From positions 107,002,278 to 107,066,277 of the forward strand of contig CM066043.1 of assembly GCA_033557465.1 (NCBI GenBank): 64,000 nt of DNA, written 5' to 3'. Both the position numbers and the translations under genes were made by a program. Source of the DNA: Ichthyophis bannanicus (lineage: Eukaryota; Chordata; Amphibia; Gymnophiona; Ichthyophiidae). Below the pieces are notes generated by a model, which saw only the letters and a program-made list of their open reading frames with translations, had not been told where the DNA came from and made no database searches. Each line of letters opens with the position of its first letter. Position 1 is the first letter of the stretch. Below, one piece after another: positions 1-10,944 of the stretch.

Positions 1-104
1 GCTTGACAGTTCTCGGGAGCCAGGTCACCATGGTGACTAAACGTTTCCACCTGATTCCTGGGATTTTCTGGTCTCCTCTTTTTAGACATGTTTCAGACTA
101 TAAT

Positions 105-467
105 TCTGGTCGCCGTATCTTAAAAAAATATAGCAGAATTAGAAAAGGTTACATAGAAGAGCGACCAAAATCATAAGAGATTGAAGGATACGCCTACAAG
201 GAAAGGCTTAAAAGTTTAGGGCTTTTCAGATTGGAAAAGAGATGGATGAATGGAGATATGATAGAGCTCTGTAAAATGAGCAGAATAGAACAAGTAAATG
301 TGAATTGAATTGGTTGTTTACTTCTTCAAAAAGTAGAGACTAGGGGGCATGTAATGAACTTACAGTGTAGCACATTTAAGAATAATTGGAGAAAATATTT
401 TTTGCTCAATTCGTAATCAAACTCTGGAATTCATTACCAAAGGATGTAGTAAAAGCTGTTAGTGTAG
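105..467 (+). pseudogene. LINE-J reverse transcriptase C-terminal fragment
   Basis: Degenerate 3' end of a CR1/Jockey-like non-LTR retrotransposon. Forward translation across several frames gives the region after the catalytic RT core: a stretch like KERLKSLGLFRLEKRW followed by GDMIEL. The same motif occurs in better preserved form on the minus strand at 41240-41500 (YEKRLKRLGLFNLENRQLRGDMIEF). Frameshifts and stops are frequent, so it is dead. It is interrupted at about 468 by a LINE-R tail in the opposite orientation and resumes at about 623 in its own 3' UTR. The element is 5'-truncated or runs off the window. Clade assignment within CR1/Jockey is uncertain. Confidence 0.75.
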
Positions 468-622
468 ATTTATTTATTTAGACAGTTTTGTATACCACCT
501 TATCCTTCAATCAAAGTGGTCACAACACAGTTGGGGGATACATTTAACACAAGGGGATATGAGACACATACACTAATACTTACTTACAGGGAACATGGGC
601 AATGGAGGGTTAAGTGGCTTGC
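468..622 (-). mobile_element. LINE-R 3' tail inserted in LINE-J
   Basis: The plus strand begins with a TTTATTTATTTA head and continues through a stretch whose reverse complement reads CACTTTGATTGAAGGATAAG, then a GGTGGTATAC block. That matches the extreme 3' end of the LINE-R copy ending near 46550 (CCTTGATTGAAGGAAAAGG, then a GGTGGCATAC block, then AAATAAATAAA). The LINE-J sequence reads across from about 467 to 623, so this is a later, strongly 5'-truncated insertion in the opposite orientation. Boundaries are approximate. Confidence 0.65.
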
Positions 623-856
623 CCAATGGGTTTAAAAGAGGTTTGGACAAGTTCCTGGAGGAAAAGTCCATAAACCATTATTAAAGAGGACCAGGGAAAT
701 TCACCGCTTATGCTGGGATAAGAAGCATGGACTCTGTCTACCTTTTGGAAACCTGTCAATGCTTGTGATCTGGATTAGCCATTGTTGGAAAGAGGATACA
801 GGGCTTGATGGACCTTTTGGTCTGACCCAGTATGGCATATCTTATGTTCTTATGCA
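623..856 (+). mobile_element. LINE-J 3' UTR (continuation)
   Basis: Resumes the LINE-J element after the insertion. It starts with the terminal coding-like phrase GFKRGLDKFLE and then the characteristic 3' UTR (ATTATTAAAGAGGACCAGGG, GGTCTGACCCAGTATGGCAT) ending in CTTATGTTCTTATG. The same UTR occurs in reverse at 18295-18440, 34995-35060, 40915-41230 and 57155-57380, which defines the family within this window. It is non-coding. Confidence 0.8.
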
Positions 857-1440
857 ACTGCCTGCCTGCGGGAACCCCTTCTCCCATGTGCATAAGTGAA
901 GAGGATGGCCGCAGTTGTAGCAGAGACCCTTCTGTCTGCCCCTGGGGGTCCCATATCCCATGGGTATTACAGAAGGGGCAGGCTGCGATCGTGGCCTGAA
1001 TGACAGATGGCTGCCCACAGAGATCCCCATCTCCCATGTGCAGAAGAGGACAGGGGTCATGACCTACAGCAACAAAAGGTTTTTAAGATGGGGAAGGGGA
1101 GAAGTGAGGTAGAGTAGGCAGATAAAATTTAAAGGGGCAAATGGACTTTGGGAAAAGAAAAGAGGAGGATAGGGGAATGGGGGGCAGGGGATTTGGGCGC
1201 CGGGGGGGGGGGGGGGAGTGAGAAAGGGGGGAGCCTGGAAAGAGAACAAAAGGGGGGGGGGGGGAACCAGGAGAAGAGAGGGGTTGGAGAAGGAGGAGAA
1301 AGAGCATAATGTATTGGAGGTTAAAGGGATGAATGCCAGGGGAGAAACATAAGGGTACAATGTGCATTTGCTGAAAGGTGCATTCCCTTCCTTCCCCCGC
1401 ACCAAACAAATACTCAAGCACACTACCTGCACACGCATGC
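857..1440. other. No gene seen; purine-rich low-complexity stretch with G-runs
   Basis: A short phrase (CTCCCATGTGCA followed by AGAGGA or GAAGAGGA) recurs near 885 and 1030, so 857-1060 may be an old local duplication. From about 1140 to 1290 the plus strand is A/G-rich with two long G tracts (near 1202-1217 and 1250-1262). The proline-rich minus-strand frames here are translations of this bias and I do not call them as genes. Confidence 0.5.
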
Positions 1441-1618
1441 ACACACGCACCACAGCCTTGCACAGTACTCGCCGTCACATCTCATGTGAAGACAGGCATG
1501 CCATCGTAACACACACACACATGCACACTTGCTAAATGAAGCTAGCAAGTGTGCATATGTGTGTGTTACGATGGTGTGACTGTGAGTGCCGTGCAAGGCT
1601 GTGGTGTGGTGTATATAA
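1441..1618. repeat. Long imperfect palindrome with CA/GT-rich arms
   Basis: Inner arms CCATCGTAACACACACACAC and its complement flank a short loop near 1533-1540. The homology extends outward: ACCACAGCCTTGCAC on the left pairs with GTGCAAGGCTGTGGT on the right. About 20 bases at 1478-1498 are present only in the left arm. Total span is about 180 bp. It could be a non-autonomous foldback/MITE element or an extrusion-prone hairpin. No convincing target duplication was found. Confidence 0.7.
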
Positions 1619-2484
1619 ATATTGCTATCTAAAAATGCCTCATACAGTCCCTGCTGCCATTACAAGAAACACTTTATCATCTCTCTTCGAACTTTTCCAC
1701 TTCCCTTCCTTCTGTCTCCTCCAGCCATGTATGAATTTGCAAATGGAGGAAGGGGAAACGTGCCATTTTGTCACACTATATGTGTGCATGTTTCAATTTG
1801 TTTGTGTTTCCTGTGCTGCAGTGCTGCTAACTGAGCAGGACTTTCTTTCTCTCTGCATTGTATGGCTCTGTAGGAGCTTGAGCTGCGCAATGTGGGATAT
1901 TTGGCATTGGTCTCGTGAAACTAGAGAACATGAGAGCATCACGAGAGACTAGTGAGGGAAGCATGAGGCGGTCACAGCCACTGTCCCCTAAGATTTTGCC
2001 TTGATTCCTAAATCCAAGCAAAATTTGTTAAGGCCTGGATATGGCTGACAGTTTGTCAGCCAGCAGGTGAAGGCAGACATGAGCAACTTTCAGTGATGTC
2101 ATCACTAGTATATCCTCTTGTTTGAACCGGTGCAGCAATGCAGATAGGCCTTCCTCCTTCTGGCCCACAACATGGTCCTGGATTTGTGTGATCAAGACCT
2201 TTAGGGCCAGCATTTGCTTGGAGCTTGGATACACCCTTGTCATCTTGAGCCAACAGTTGCCCTGTGTTCAGCACTGCTGTCTACGCATTCTAGCACTGGT
2301 GGGTCAGAGCAGACAGGAGGCCCTGTTGGGGCTCCTGAAGGGAATAGTACATTTGGGCCCAGCCTCCCTTCCCTCTTGATGTCCTCATCTTAGAAAGTTC
2401 AGCAAGAAAGCATTTTTTTTTCCTGAATTTTCTTTCAATTCTTCCATGTATTGCAATTGGCTGTATTTGGCCCTACTGCTACTG
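1619..2484. other. Unassigned stretch
   Basis: No recognised element. The minus strand has a 71-codon open frame at 2028-2243 (contains SALLHRFKQEDILVM) overlapped by a second 72-codon frame, which looks like a frameshifted remnant of a longer protein. Composition is more gene-like than the surroundings. It could be part of a DNA-transposon accessory protein, but I cannot identify a family. Confidence 0.35.
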
Positions 2485-2833
2485 TTGATCATTTTATATA
2501 GTTCTACAAGGTGTATGCAGCGCTGTACGGATACATGTAAAAAGATGGTCCCTGCTCATAAGAGATTACAAACTAGTCAAGACAGACAATACAACAGCTG
2601 AGAGCAAGGATACAAGTAGGGAAGGGTAAGGAGACACTTGAGATGTTAAGCGGATCAGGATTCAAAAGCAGCCTTAACAAGGTGAGCTTTTAGCATGGAT
2701 TTGAAAAGGGGCAGAGATGAAACCTGACATACAGATTTGGGTAATTTTGTTCCAGGCATAAGGAGCAGCAAGGTGAAAGGATTGGTATGGAGTTGGCAGA
2801 GGAAGAAAAGGGCATAGAGAGAAGCAATCCACA

Positions 2834-4026
2834 TTAAGAGCAGAGCTCACAAGGAGGGATGTAGAGAGAGATGAAGGAGGAAAGGTAGTGAGGAATAGTA
2901 GAATGAATGCATTTATAGTCCAAAGGAGAAATTTGAACTGGATATGGAGACAGATGGGGGAGCCAATGAAGTGACTTGAGAAGAGGGGTTATATGAGCAT
3001 ATCGGGGCTGGTGGAAGATTAACTGCGCAGCTGAATTTTGAACAGATTGAAGGGGGAGAGATGAGCAAGGAGGAGGTTGCAATAGTCTAGACGAGAGATG
3101 ACCAAAGAGTGGATAAGTGTCTTAGTAGTATGTTCAGAAAGGAATGGGCGGAATTTGCTGATGTGTTAAGTGAAAAAAGACATGTTTTAGCTATCAGTTG
3201 GATGTGTGTGGAAAAGGAGAGGGAGGACTCAAAAGACAACCCCAAGGTTGCGGGCAGAGGAAACAGGAAATACAAGACTGTTCTCCACAGAGATTGAGGA
3301 AGGGGGCAGGTTGAGGGGGGAAAAATAAGAAACTGTGTTTTGGCTATGTTCAATTTCAAATGGCGGTGAGACATCCAAGCAAAGATGTCTGATAAGGCTG
3401 GTAGAGATACTGACCTGGAGTGTCGGAGAAAAACCTGATGTAGAGAGAGAGAGAGATCTGAGAGTCAGCATAAAAATGGTACTGAAAACCATGGGAGGAG
3501 ATCAGCGCAGCAAGGGACTGGGCATAGAGAAAGAAAAGGAGTGGGCCTAGAACAGACCCTTGGGGTACACCAACTGAGAGTGAGATAGCAGAAGAGGATC
3601 ATCCACCAGAACAAACACTGAAAGAGTGATGGGAGAGATAAAGAAGAGAACCAGAACAACACAGAGGCCCTAAAACCAAGTGAGGAAAAGGTGGTGGTCA
3701 ACATTGTCAAAAGCAGCAAAAATGTCAAGAAGAATTAGGATCAAGTAAAGGCCCTTGGATTTAGCCAGGAACAGGTTGCTGGAGACTTTGGAAAGAGCTA
3801 TCTCAGTAGAATATAAAAGATGAAAGCCAGATTTCAGTGGATCCAGAAGAGCTTGAGAGGAGAGAAAGTCAAGACAACAGCAGAAAACTGCATGTTCAAG
3901 ATGTTTGGAAATGAAGGGGCGAAGGGAGATGGGTTGATTAATAAGAAGGACAAGTAGGGTCAAGTGAAGGTTTCTTGAGGAGAGGTATGACCACAGCATG
4001 CTTGAAAGCTGTTGGGACAGTTGCAC
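2834..4026 (-). pseudogene. L2 reverse transcriptase core and post-RT domain
   Basis: The RT core near 4026-3670 shows PISLRPFISKHLEHAVF, LLDPLKSGFHLLYSTE and ILLDIFAAFDNVDHHLF. The last corresponds to the L2 signature LDLSAAFDTVDH, the first catalytic aspartate motif. Farther along the minus strand, 3374-3229 covers the region after the YADD box, and 3082-2834 carries VQNSAAQLIFHQPRYAHITP followed by LLKSLHWLP, typical of the L2 C-terminal domain. The pieces lie in different frames separated by stops, so no functional enzyme is made. Family L2 is well supported by the VDH motif and by HITPLLKSLHWLP. Confidence 0.8.
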
Positions 4027-4267
4027 TGGAGAGAAATAAGTTGAGAATGATAGATGGAAGGGATGACAGTGCAGAAGATAGAGTTAAAGAGATGAATGGG
4101 GATAGGATTAGAGGAGGTAAAAAGAAGAGTGATTTCCTCTACCGAGATCTTAGAGAAGGAAGAAAGAAGAATAGCAGAGGTTGAGGGGAAGAGTTGGTAT
4201 GAAGGGGATGAAGCTGATCTTATGGGGAATTGGAGTGTAATCTTGTGGACTTTGCATGGAAATAGTC

Positions 4268-4440
4268 AGCCAGGGTTTATTTTTATTTTATTTTATTTAT
4301 TTAACACTTATTTATATACCGCATCTTCCAGCGATCAGTTGCGGTGTACAATTAACAACAGTGAACAATGCAGAGCTTGTTTTACATGGAACAGAATAAC
4401 TTTTTACATAGAACATCTTAACATGCACACATAGGTTTAA
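4268..4440 (-). mobile_element. LINE-R-like 3' tail inserted in L2
   Basis: TTTATTT-rich head, then TATATACCGCATCTTCCAGC, GCGGTGTACA and TTACATAGAACATC on the plus strand. The reverse complement has the form of a LINE 3' end (TGTACACCGC…GCGGTATATAAA…AAATAAA). The same module occurs at 10685-10840 and 25384-25570. L2 coding sequence is present on both sides, so this is a later insertion. Confidence 0.65.
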
Positions 4441-5600
4441 AAACTAAGCAGAATAATTCAACTTTTTGAGTAGAAAGGAAAGGAGGGGGTCTGGGGTGGG
4501 GGCATCTCGAGTAGAGAGTTGAACGTTTTATAAAGATTGCAAGGGTCAAAGGCAAGAGAGTTAGATGGACATAGTAGTTTTGCTTGGTGAGTGCTATGGC
4601 TGACTGGAAGGAGGCAAGCATGAATTTGAAGTAAAGAAATCAGCAAGGTTGTAGAATATGAGCCAAATGTGCTCCAGTTGAGTAGACACAGCAGCGTAGA
4701 TAATGGGTTGTTGAAGACAGCCAAGGCTGAAGTACAGTGTATCTTAACAGGATGTGGCATGGGACGGAACAGAGGAGAGTGCAGAGTTATGGGAAACTAC
4801 AGCCTCTTCAACAGATTTAGAAGACAAGACAGAGGAAAGAGATAATGAGCCAATAGTGGAGAGAGCTGATAGACTGATAGCATGAAGATTTCTAAGGAGA
4901 AGACTGGGCAAGATTGAGATGGGAAGTGATGAAGAGTGAACTTAGAAGGTGGTGATCAGATAAGGGGAGAACTGAGATAGAGAAATTAGAGGGTAAGTAA
5001 TTGGAGAAGAAAACAAGGTCAAGGCAATGACTGTACTGGTGAGTGGGGGCAGTAGAGCAAAGCTGGAGGTTGAATGAGGAGGTAAGGGAAAGGGAGTTTT
5101 AAAGCATAAGGGTCAGAAGAGTTATGGGTCAGAAGAGTTATCAATCAACATGAATATTAAAGTCACTGAGAATAAAGGGGGGGGGGGGGAGGATGAATCC
5201 AGAAAAAAAGGAAAGCCATGAGTCAAAATAGGTGAGAAGGGTACAAGTGGATTTGTCTTGAGGTTGATAAAGAGCAGCTATCTGGAGAGGTAATGGATTA
5301 AAAGGCAGATTAGAGTGGACTTTAAAGGAAGGAAAGGAGTGAGACTGGTGCAGAAGGAGGGGCTGAAATTGACAGGAATGAGAGAGTAGAAACCCAACAC
5401 CATCACCACGGCCAGTGGGATGTGGTATATGGGAGAATTGGTAGCTGCCTTTACCAAGGGCAGCAACTGAAACTGAGTGGTCCGGAAGGAGCCAGGTCTA
5501 CGTTTAAAGTCAGAAGATTGAGAGAATTGGAGATAAGCTTGCATTTACCTATGATCTATTTATTAGATATGAAGTGTGCATTCCACAGGGCACAAGAGAA
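4441..5600 (-). pseudogene. L2 N-terminal / linker coding remnant
   Basis: Minus-strand frames at 4760-4458 (contains LPVSHSTHQAKLLCPSN and FNSLLEMPPPQTP) correspond to the linker between endonuclease and RT seen in L2 proteins, where an A…AKxxYY… segment is followed by FNSLLxPPPPP. The frame at 5544-5278 (FYSLIPVNFSPSFCTS) lies where the endonuclease domain should be but is too degraded to show catalytic residues. Frames are broken throughout. Confidence 0.5.
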
Positions 5601-6008
5601 AGGGAGGGAGGAGGGGGAAAGGAGAGGGATATGAATGAGATTGAAGCAGTTGCTTGAGGAATTGTCTTGGGCATGAGAGAAATCTAGGGGGGCAGGGTTG
5701 GGATTAATATTACCAGAAGAGAGAAGAAGGAGCAGAAGTGTGCAGGGTAGAGAGGAAATAGCCCCACCCTCGTTTCTGCTGTGCTTTCACAGAGAGAAGA
5801 GAATGAGAAGAAGAAAGTGAAGCTGAAGAGCTGAAGAAAGGGTGGAAGATAAGATGGGGAAGAAGTGTGGGTGGTAAAGAGAGGGTGATAAGGAGGGGGT
5901 ATGAAGTTGAAGATCTGAGGGGAGAGGATTAGGGAGTGTCAATAGAAGGAAGAAAGAATGATGTGGAGCCATAAGAAAGCGGTGGTGAGGAGAGGATCAA
6001 AGAAAAAC

Positions 6009-8477
6009 AGGTCTGCGACTAAAAAGCTGTTGGATTATTTTCATCTAATTTCCATGTATTTTGGTGTGCTGAAAACAAATAAAATATTGAAAAAACTCCT
6101 AGACGTCATGATTTGCCACAACATGCAAAATTGTCTTCAAATTTATCAATTTTTTTTCAAATTACTATTAATTCAAATTACTATTAATTAATTCACATAA
6201 GTGCATTTAAGATATAAAATGCCAAAAAAAACCTTAAAGGGATTGTCCGAGTTATGTAAAAGAAAAATAGCACTGTAAATCTGATGGTCAGCAATATATA
6301 CATAAGATAAGCAATTTTTAAGTCCGTGCTTCTAATGGTAGAAGGGGTTAATCTTTCCTGAAGAATCCAGTGGGAGGGAGACACAGGGCAGATAGCAGCA
6401 GCTCCGGTCAGTGCAGGGGGGCGTGGCCAGCACTGTGACGTCTCGTATACAGATACAGAGCTGCTCTCTCCTGCATGCCACACTTGTGCACGAATCATCA
6501 TCAGGTTCTTGGTTCTAGGCTGTTCACACTTTTTCATCGCAATTCGTGTTAGCTCGTCATTCTTCAACCGTTATGGCTCCGCAAAAGTGTATTAATTCGC
6601 CAGACAGTTTCTGTTTCATCTGTGGTGAATATACACTGTTGAAGCAACAGCAGAATATTACAGACTTTGTGAAAAAAGTATACTTTGCATACTTTGGACT
6701 AAAAATTGGGGATCAAGATAAAGTCTGGGCGCCTCATAAAGTGTGCAAACGGTGTGTTGAGGATCTCCGAAACTGGTTCAAGAGTAAGAAAACAATTTTC
6801 CGTTTATGGGATTCCTATGGTATGGCGAGAGCAAAAGAACCATAGTGACGACTGTTACTTTTGTTCATGCGATGTGAAAGGGTTTAATTCCAAATGGAAG
6901 CATTCCATTTCATACCCCAGTCTTCACTCGGCAATTCGTCCCATCCCCCATGGCACAGATATACCAGTACCCAAGCCCCCTGCTACCTTTGAAGAGATAC
7001 CTAGCTCCGATGAAGGTGAAGTCATACCTGAACCAGATGACAAATCAAGTTCTGACTTTGAAAATGATACAAGACCAAAATTGTTTTCTCAGGAGGAGAT
7101 GAATGATTTGGTAAGAGGCTTGAATCTTCCCAAAGATGCCGCTGAGTTACTCGGATCAAGGCTGAAAAGCAGGAATTTGTTTGCCAGGCGTATCATCTTC
7201 ATGGTTCAGACATCGTGAAAAGGAGTTTCTTCCTTACTTCGCCCAGGAAGACAAGATGGTTTATTGCATCGATGTCGAAGGTCTGATGGGTCAATTTATA
7301 ATCCAATATGATTCAGAGCAATGGCGTTTTTTTATAGAGTCTTCAAAAAGAAGTCTCAAAGCAATTTTACTCCACAACGGTTTTTACGCTTCCATACCTG
7401 TAGGTCATTCCGTACACTTGAAGGAAACCTACGAGAACTTGGAATTGGTTCTTCGTAAACTTAAATATGAAGACCATGGTTGGCAAGTGTGTGGGGACTT
7501 GAAGTTCTTGTGCATGCTGCTCGGGCAACAAGCTGGGTATACCAAATATCCTTGTTTTCTGTGTCTGTGGGACAGTCGAGACCAACAAAATCACTGGACC
7601 AAGAAGAGTTGGCAGCCGAGGGTGCTAACGGTCGGTGAAAAAAATGTCCTCCGAGAAACTTTGGTACCTTCCCATAAAGTTCTTCTACCACCTCTCCACG
7701 TAAAATCACTTCCAAGAGATGGAGAATGCTTCAAATACTTGGTCACCAAGTTTCCAGGCCTGTCAGAGGCAAAATTGAAGGAAGGTGTGTTCGTCGGACC
7801 AGACATTAGAAGGCTTATAGTTGATCAAGAGTTTGTCAATACCATGACGAATCCTCAAAAAGAAGGGTGGATTGCATTTAAAGAAGTTGTACAGAAATTT
7901 TTAGGCAATAACAAAGATCCTCACTACAAAAAGATCGTTGGACGAATGCTGAAAGCATTTCAAGCTTTAGGTTGCCTGATGAGTTTGAAAGTGCATTTCC
8001 TCCAGTCCCACCTTGACTACTTTTCCTGAAAATTTGGGAGCTGTGAGTGAGGAACAAGATGAACGATTCCACCAAGACATTAAAGAGATGGAAAGGAGAT
8101 ACCAGGGAAAATGGGGCATTACAATGATGGCAGACTACTGTTGGATGCTTCAGAGAGACATTCCAGATGCTACTCACAAGTGTAAATGCACCAAGAGGAG
8201 CCTCACAAGGAAAAGGAATCGAGTTTAGTGTGTGTAGGTGAGCTCATTTCAGTTCAAAAAAGGATTTTCATGAAAATATTGTAATAAAACTTTAATTTTA
8301 TAAGTCTATTTCCATTTATTTTGAGGTATTGCCTTATTTAACATAGTTACCTAAATTGTCAGGAAACGTGATGTCCTATGACAAAATGGAGGTCATTTTC
8401 GGATTCAGCGCACCAAAAACCATAAAGATTATATGGAATAACCAAAACAGCTCTCGAAAATTTTTTTTTGCAGACCT
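6009..8477 (+). mobile_element. 2.47-kb TIR DNA transposon with an unclassified transposase
   Basis: Left terminus AGGTCTGC (6009-6016) is mirrored by GCAGACCT (8470-8477). Similarity between the left end and the reverse complement of the right end continues inward for roughly 100 bp (AGCTGTT…GG…TTATT, then TTTTGGTG.GCTGAA, then GAAAATGA). The interior carries one disrupted plus-strand gene (6573-8228). The element sits in the 5' side of a minus-strand L2. I could not see an unambiguous target-site duplication: the left flank is AAGAAAAAC and the right flank is TATAATTG. Confidence 0.75.
6573..8228 (+). pseudogene. Putative transposase of the TIR element, frameshifted
   Basis: Three collinear frames make about 540 codons. 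From the ATG at 6573 come MAPQKCINSPDSFCFICGEY and APHKVCKRCVEDL, a CxxC…CxxC putative zinc-binding N-terminus (FCFICG, then KVCKRC). After a frameshift near 6790 comes a second cysteine pair (DDCYFCSCDVKG) and an acidic linker. After another shift near 7190 comes the long conserved domain: REKEFLPYFAQED, SSKRSLKAILLHNGFYASIP, VCGDLKFLCMLLGQQAGYTK, YPCFLCLWDSRDQQNHW and EGVFVGPDIRRL. The C-terminus (8013-8228) has SEEQDERFHQDIKEMERRYQ and MMADYCWML. From memory, similar unnamed proteins are repeated in arthropod and fish genomes, which fits a transposase. Candidate acidic catalytic residues are in VCGDLK and in the C-terminal block. The two or three frameshifts make this copy inactive. Confidence 0.7.
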
Positions 8478-8780
8478 TATAATTGAAGGAAGGTAGGAGG
8501 AGGATTGAGGGGATCAGGGAGCACCTAAAAGTGATCGTGGTATAAAGTTACCCTTAAGAGGTGGCTGTGTATTGTTTGCTTGCAAGAAATCCGTTTCAAA
8601 TTAAAGGTTTTTTTTGCTCTCTCTAGCATTTGGGGGCAGCTGGGACAGTCCTCAGGTTTCCCTGGCTGGCTGGGTGGTGCTGCAATTCTGTTTTTTGGGA
8701 TTTCTTTTCAGTGTGGTGTTGTGGTATGTGTGTGTGGGGGGGGGGGGGGGTTTGTTTGTTTTTTTTTTTTTTCCTTTTTG
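8478..8780. other. L2-like flank and homopolymer tracts, no gene
   Basis: 8478-8560 resumes the purine-rich L2 flank interrupted by the TIR transposon. 8737-8772 has a G-run followed by a T-run. Short frames across this stretch are rich in F and G because of these runs and are not called. Confidence 0.45.
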
Positions 8781-9545
8781 CCCTGATACCGGGTGCTCAG
8801 TACTGTGGCTCCTGTTGGGTGAGCTCCATGGCGGGATCTTTTTGCTCTATATGCGATGAACCTCTGGCACAATTGTTTTGGGCCCCCATGGGGGGTTATG
8901 GGGTCTAATGCCTCTACAGGGTCTCCCACAATTTTCCCGCCTGCAGGACAGGTGGCTGCCTTGGATGGCTGCATGGTTTCTGCAGAGAGGGAACATGACG
9001 AGAAGGGCTGTAGCTGGTGGTCCCCATGGGTCCCCAGAGCCCTTTTTTGTCCAGCTTTGAGCAGCAGCTTCTGAAACAGCTCATGGGCTGTTTTCAGTCC
9101 TTACTAGCTGCTTTTGCAACACCCTTCGAAGGGGTCCAAGCCCCAGGCCTGCCCTACATGGGATCCAGGGCCTTTGAGTGATTCTGTCAGTGGTGGCAAC
9201 AAATTTGTGTCCCCACTTTATCCTTTTGCTTGTCCATTCCTCCAGAGGCCTAACCATTTGGGATACAGATGAGGAATCCTTCTCCAGAGGGTGAGTCAGA
9301 AGGGGAAATTTGTCTAATGGAAGGTTAGGATCCATCCATGATCCACCTATATCACAAAGAGGACTTTCCTATTCTTATGCAGGATGATATGACAGCTTTG
9401 CCTACTGTAGAGCCTGCTCCCATGCAAGCTTTGCAAGTGGATGCTATTCTGGAGGGTATCCGGCATCCTGGATTTTTTCCTCTCCCTGAGCCTTTGTGGC
9501 AGCTGTCACTGCAAGGCTGGAGAAGACCCAGAGGTTTCATTCAAG
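8781..9545 (+). pseudogene. DIRS-C gag fragment
   Basis: Plus-strand remnant of the DIRS-C gag-like region. It begins near an ATG at 8829 followed by CSICDEPLAQLFWAPMGG, a short cysteine motif before a PMGG-containing linker. It continues through a conserved block whose DNA (CAGCTTTGAGCAGCAGCTTC, then AGCTCATGGGCTGTTTTCAG at 9071-9100) recurs at about 37680 and 57820 on the minus strand. The later part (DMTALPTVEPAPMQALQVD at about 9390) also recurs at about 37340. Gag here means the first ORF by position. No enzymatic domain is visible, and frames are broken. Confidence 0.6.
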
Positions 9546-10684
9546 TGGCAGCACTGCCTTTTTTTTTTTTTTTTTGGACCTCCTGAGGTCTGTGAATAAA
9601 GTCAGTGGTGAAGCAGGGACCCCTGGAAAGACTCGGATAAGGCACCTTGAGACCGTCTGGGGCCCTTGCCTGCCTTTTGGTTTAAAATGTGTTCAAGTGA
9701 TGTTGAGATTGTGACTGGCAATGAGGGGGGTCCCCCAGGGAGGCTGGTGAAAACACTGACAAATGCTGGGGACAGTCATGAATCAAGGCCACCCGGTGTG
9801 TGGGGTTTTTTTGTTTTGTTTTTAAATATCAGATGCAAGGCCTCTCCACCAGAGAGGATACATATGGCCTGGAAAGAAGAAGAAAAAAAATCCAGCAGTC
9901 GCCTCACTCTCTTTTTTTTTTTTTTTTTTTTTTTTAAAGAAAAACAGGTGTTCACTCTCCCTTGATATAATGCAGCTGCCTCTGTCAGTGCAGTCTGCTC
10001 TGGGCAGGGCAGACCTGCTAAAACTTTCAGGATGCCTTCATCTGTCACCACAGCCAGGGAGGTTTGCTCTGGATGAGGTTGACATGAGGAGGAGTAAGAA
10101 CTCCAACTGCTGGAAAGGTCTGCTTGGTCTGGGCTAGCACTGCCAACAACAGCGAGTTTCTTTGAGATGGAGGAGAAAAATTAAGAAATTTTGAAAAATA
10201 AAAAAATAATGGATGAATGAGGGAGAGCTATGTTTGCATTTGGTTGTGGATGAAGACGATTGATGGGGAGGAGTCACTCGCACATGTCCTGAAGAGTTTT
10301 CTAGACTCCTCTGGGCTCTAGAAGAGCAAGTCTGGCCTAGTGCACTCAGGAATACATTGCCATCTGTGTGGCTGATTTTTTTCCTGCTTGGTCATGGAGA
10401 AACTGCTGCCCTAGGTGATCCTTGCCATTTCCCCCCCCCCCCCGCCCCTGCCCCCACAGGGGCAGCTCAAGACCATTCCTCCCCCGCCCCTCCTAGGTGG
10501 CCAGCATCTTCCCTTTTCTACTACTGCCGGTGAACCTCCTTCTTCAGCCCCAGCCAAGCCCGCAAAGAAAGTAAAAGCAGTACATCAGCAGGCCTTCAAG
10601 CACCATGTTCACTCAAGGCCTGCCAGTCCTGCCTCTTCCAATTCAGACGTCCTGCTGGAAGGGTAGGGGCAACAAGCCATGAGC
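9546..10684. other. Unassigned, probably further DIRS-C gag debris
   Basis: Contains a T-run (about 9558-9575), a longer T-run (9911-9935) and a C-run near 10431. An 83-codon proline/lysine frame at 10415-10666 (KPAKKVKAVHQQAFKHHVHS) has the low-complexity look of a gag linker. No domain is recognised. Its position between two DIRS-C pieces suggests the same origin. Confidence 0.35.
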
Positions 10685-10840
10685 ATTTATTTATATTTCT
10701 TATATATCGCGCTATTATAATCAGTGCGGTTTACAGCTACAACAAACATACTACAATGTAATGGTACATTGAGCTTACATAGAACAGGATATTCAAAACA
10801 TGGAACACCTAGCATGTGAACATGTAGGTGTTCAAAGGCA
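10685..10840 (-). mobile_element. LINE-R-like 3' tail
   Basis: Plus-strand TTTATTTATATTTCTTATAT, CGCGCTATTATAATCAGTGC, GGTTTACAGC and TTACATAGAACAGG. This is the same 3'-end module seen at 4268-4440 and 25384-25570, again in minus orientation. It lies just before the DIRS-C internal complementary region and may have replaced part of that element's right end. Confidence 0.6.
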
Positions 10841-10944
10841 CTGCTTTTACTTTCGGTGCCAGAGCTGCACTGCCACCCTTGGCGGACTTAGTTGATGGGC
10901 CAGTCCTGGCAACAGGGCTCCCAAACCTGTAGGACCAGTCTTCC

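Larger units (their letters stand above)
2485..6008 (-). mobile_element. L2-clade LINE, minus strand, interrupted twice
   Basis: Reading the minus strand from right to left gives an L2 retrotransposon: a degenerate N-terminal/endonuclease side (about 5600-5250), a linker, the RT core (4026-3670), the post-RT domain (3500-2834) and a 3' UTR ending near 2485. The 3' UTR contains the L2-type phrase GTATCCGTACAGCGCTGCAT (seen in reverse at 2516-2535). It is interrupted by a LINE-R tail near 4268-4440, and its 5' side is interrupted by the DNA transposon at 6009-8477. Purine-rich sequence of the same kind resumes after 8477. Stops and frameshifts are many, so the element is old. Confidence 0.8.

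Noticed and set aside
1064..1478. Two overlapping ~130-codon proline-rich frames on the minus strand
   Set aside because: Products of purine/G-run low-complexity sequence, with no start context or domain.
8580..8974. Short hydrophobic frames across G- and T-runs
   Set aside because: Caused by homopolymers. Only the embedded DIRS-C gag fragment is supported.
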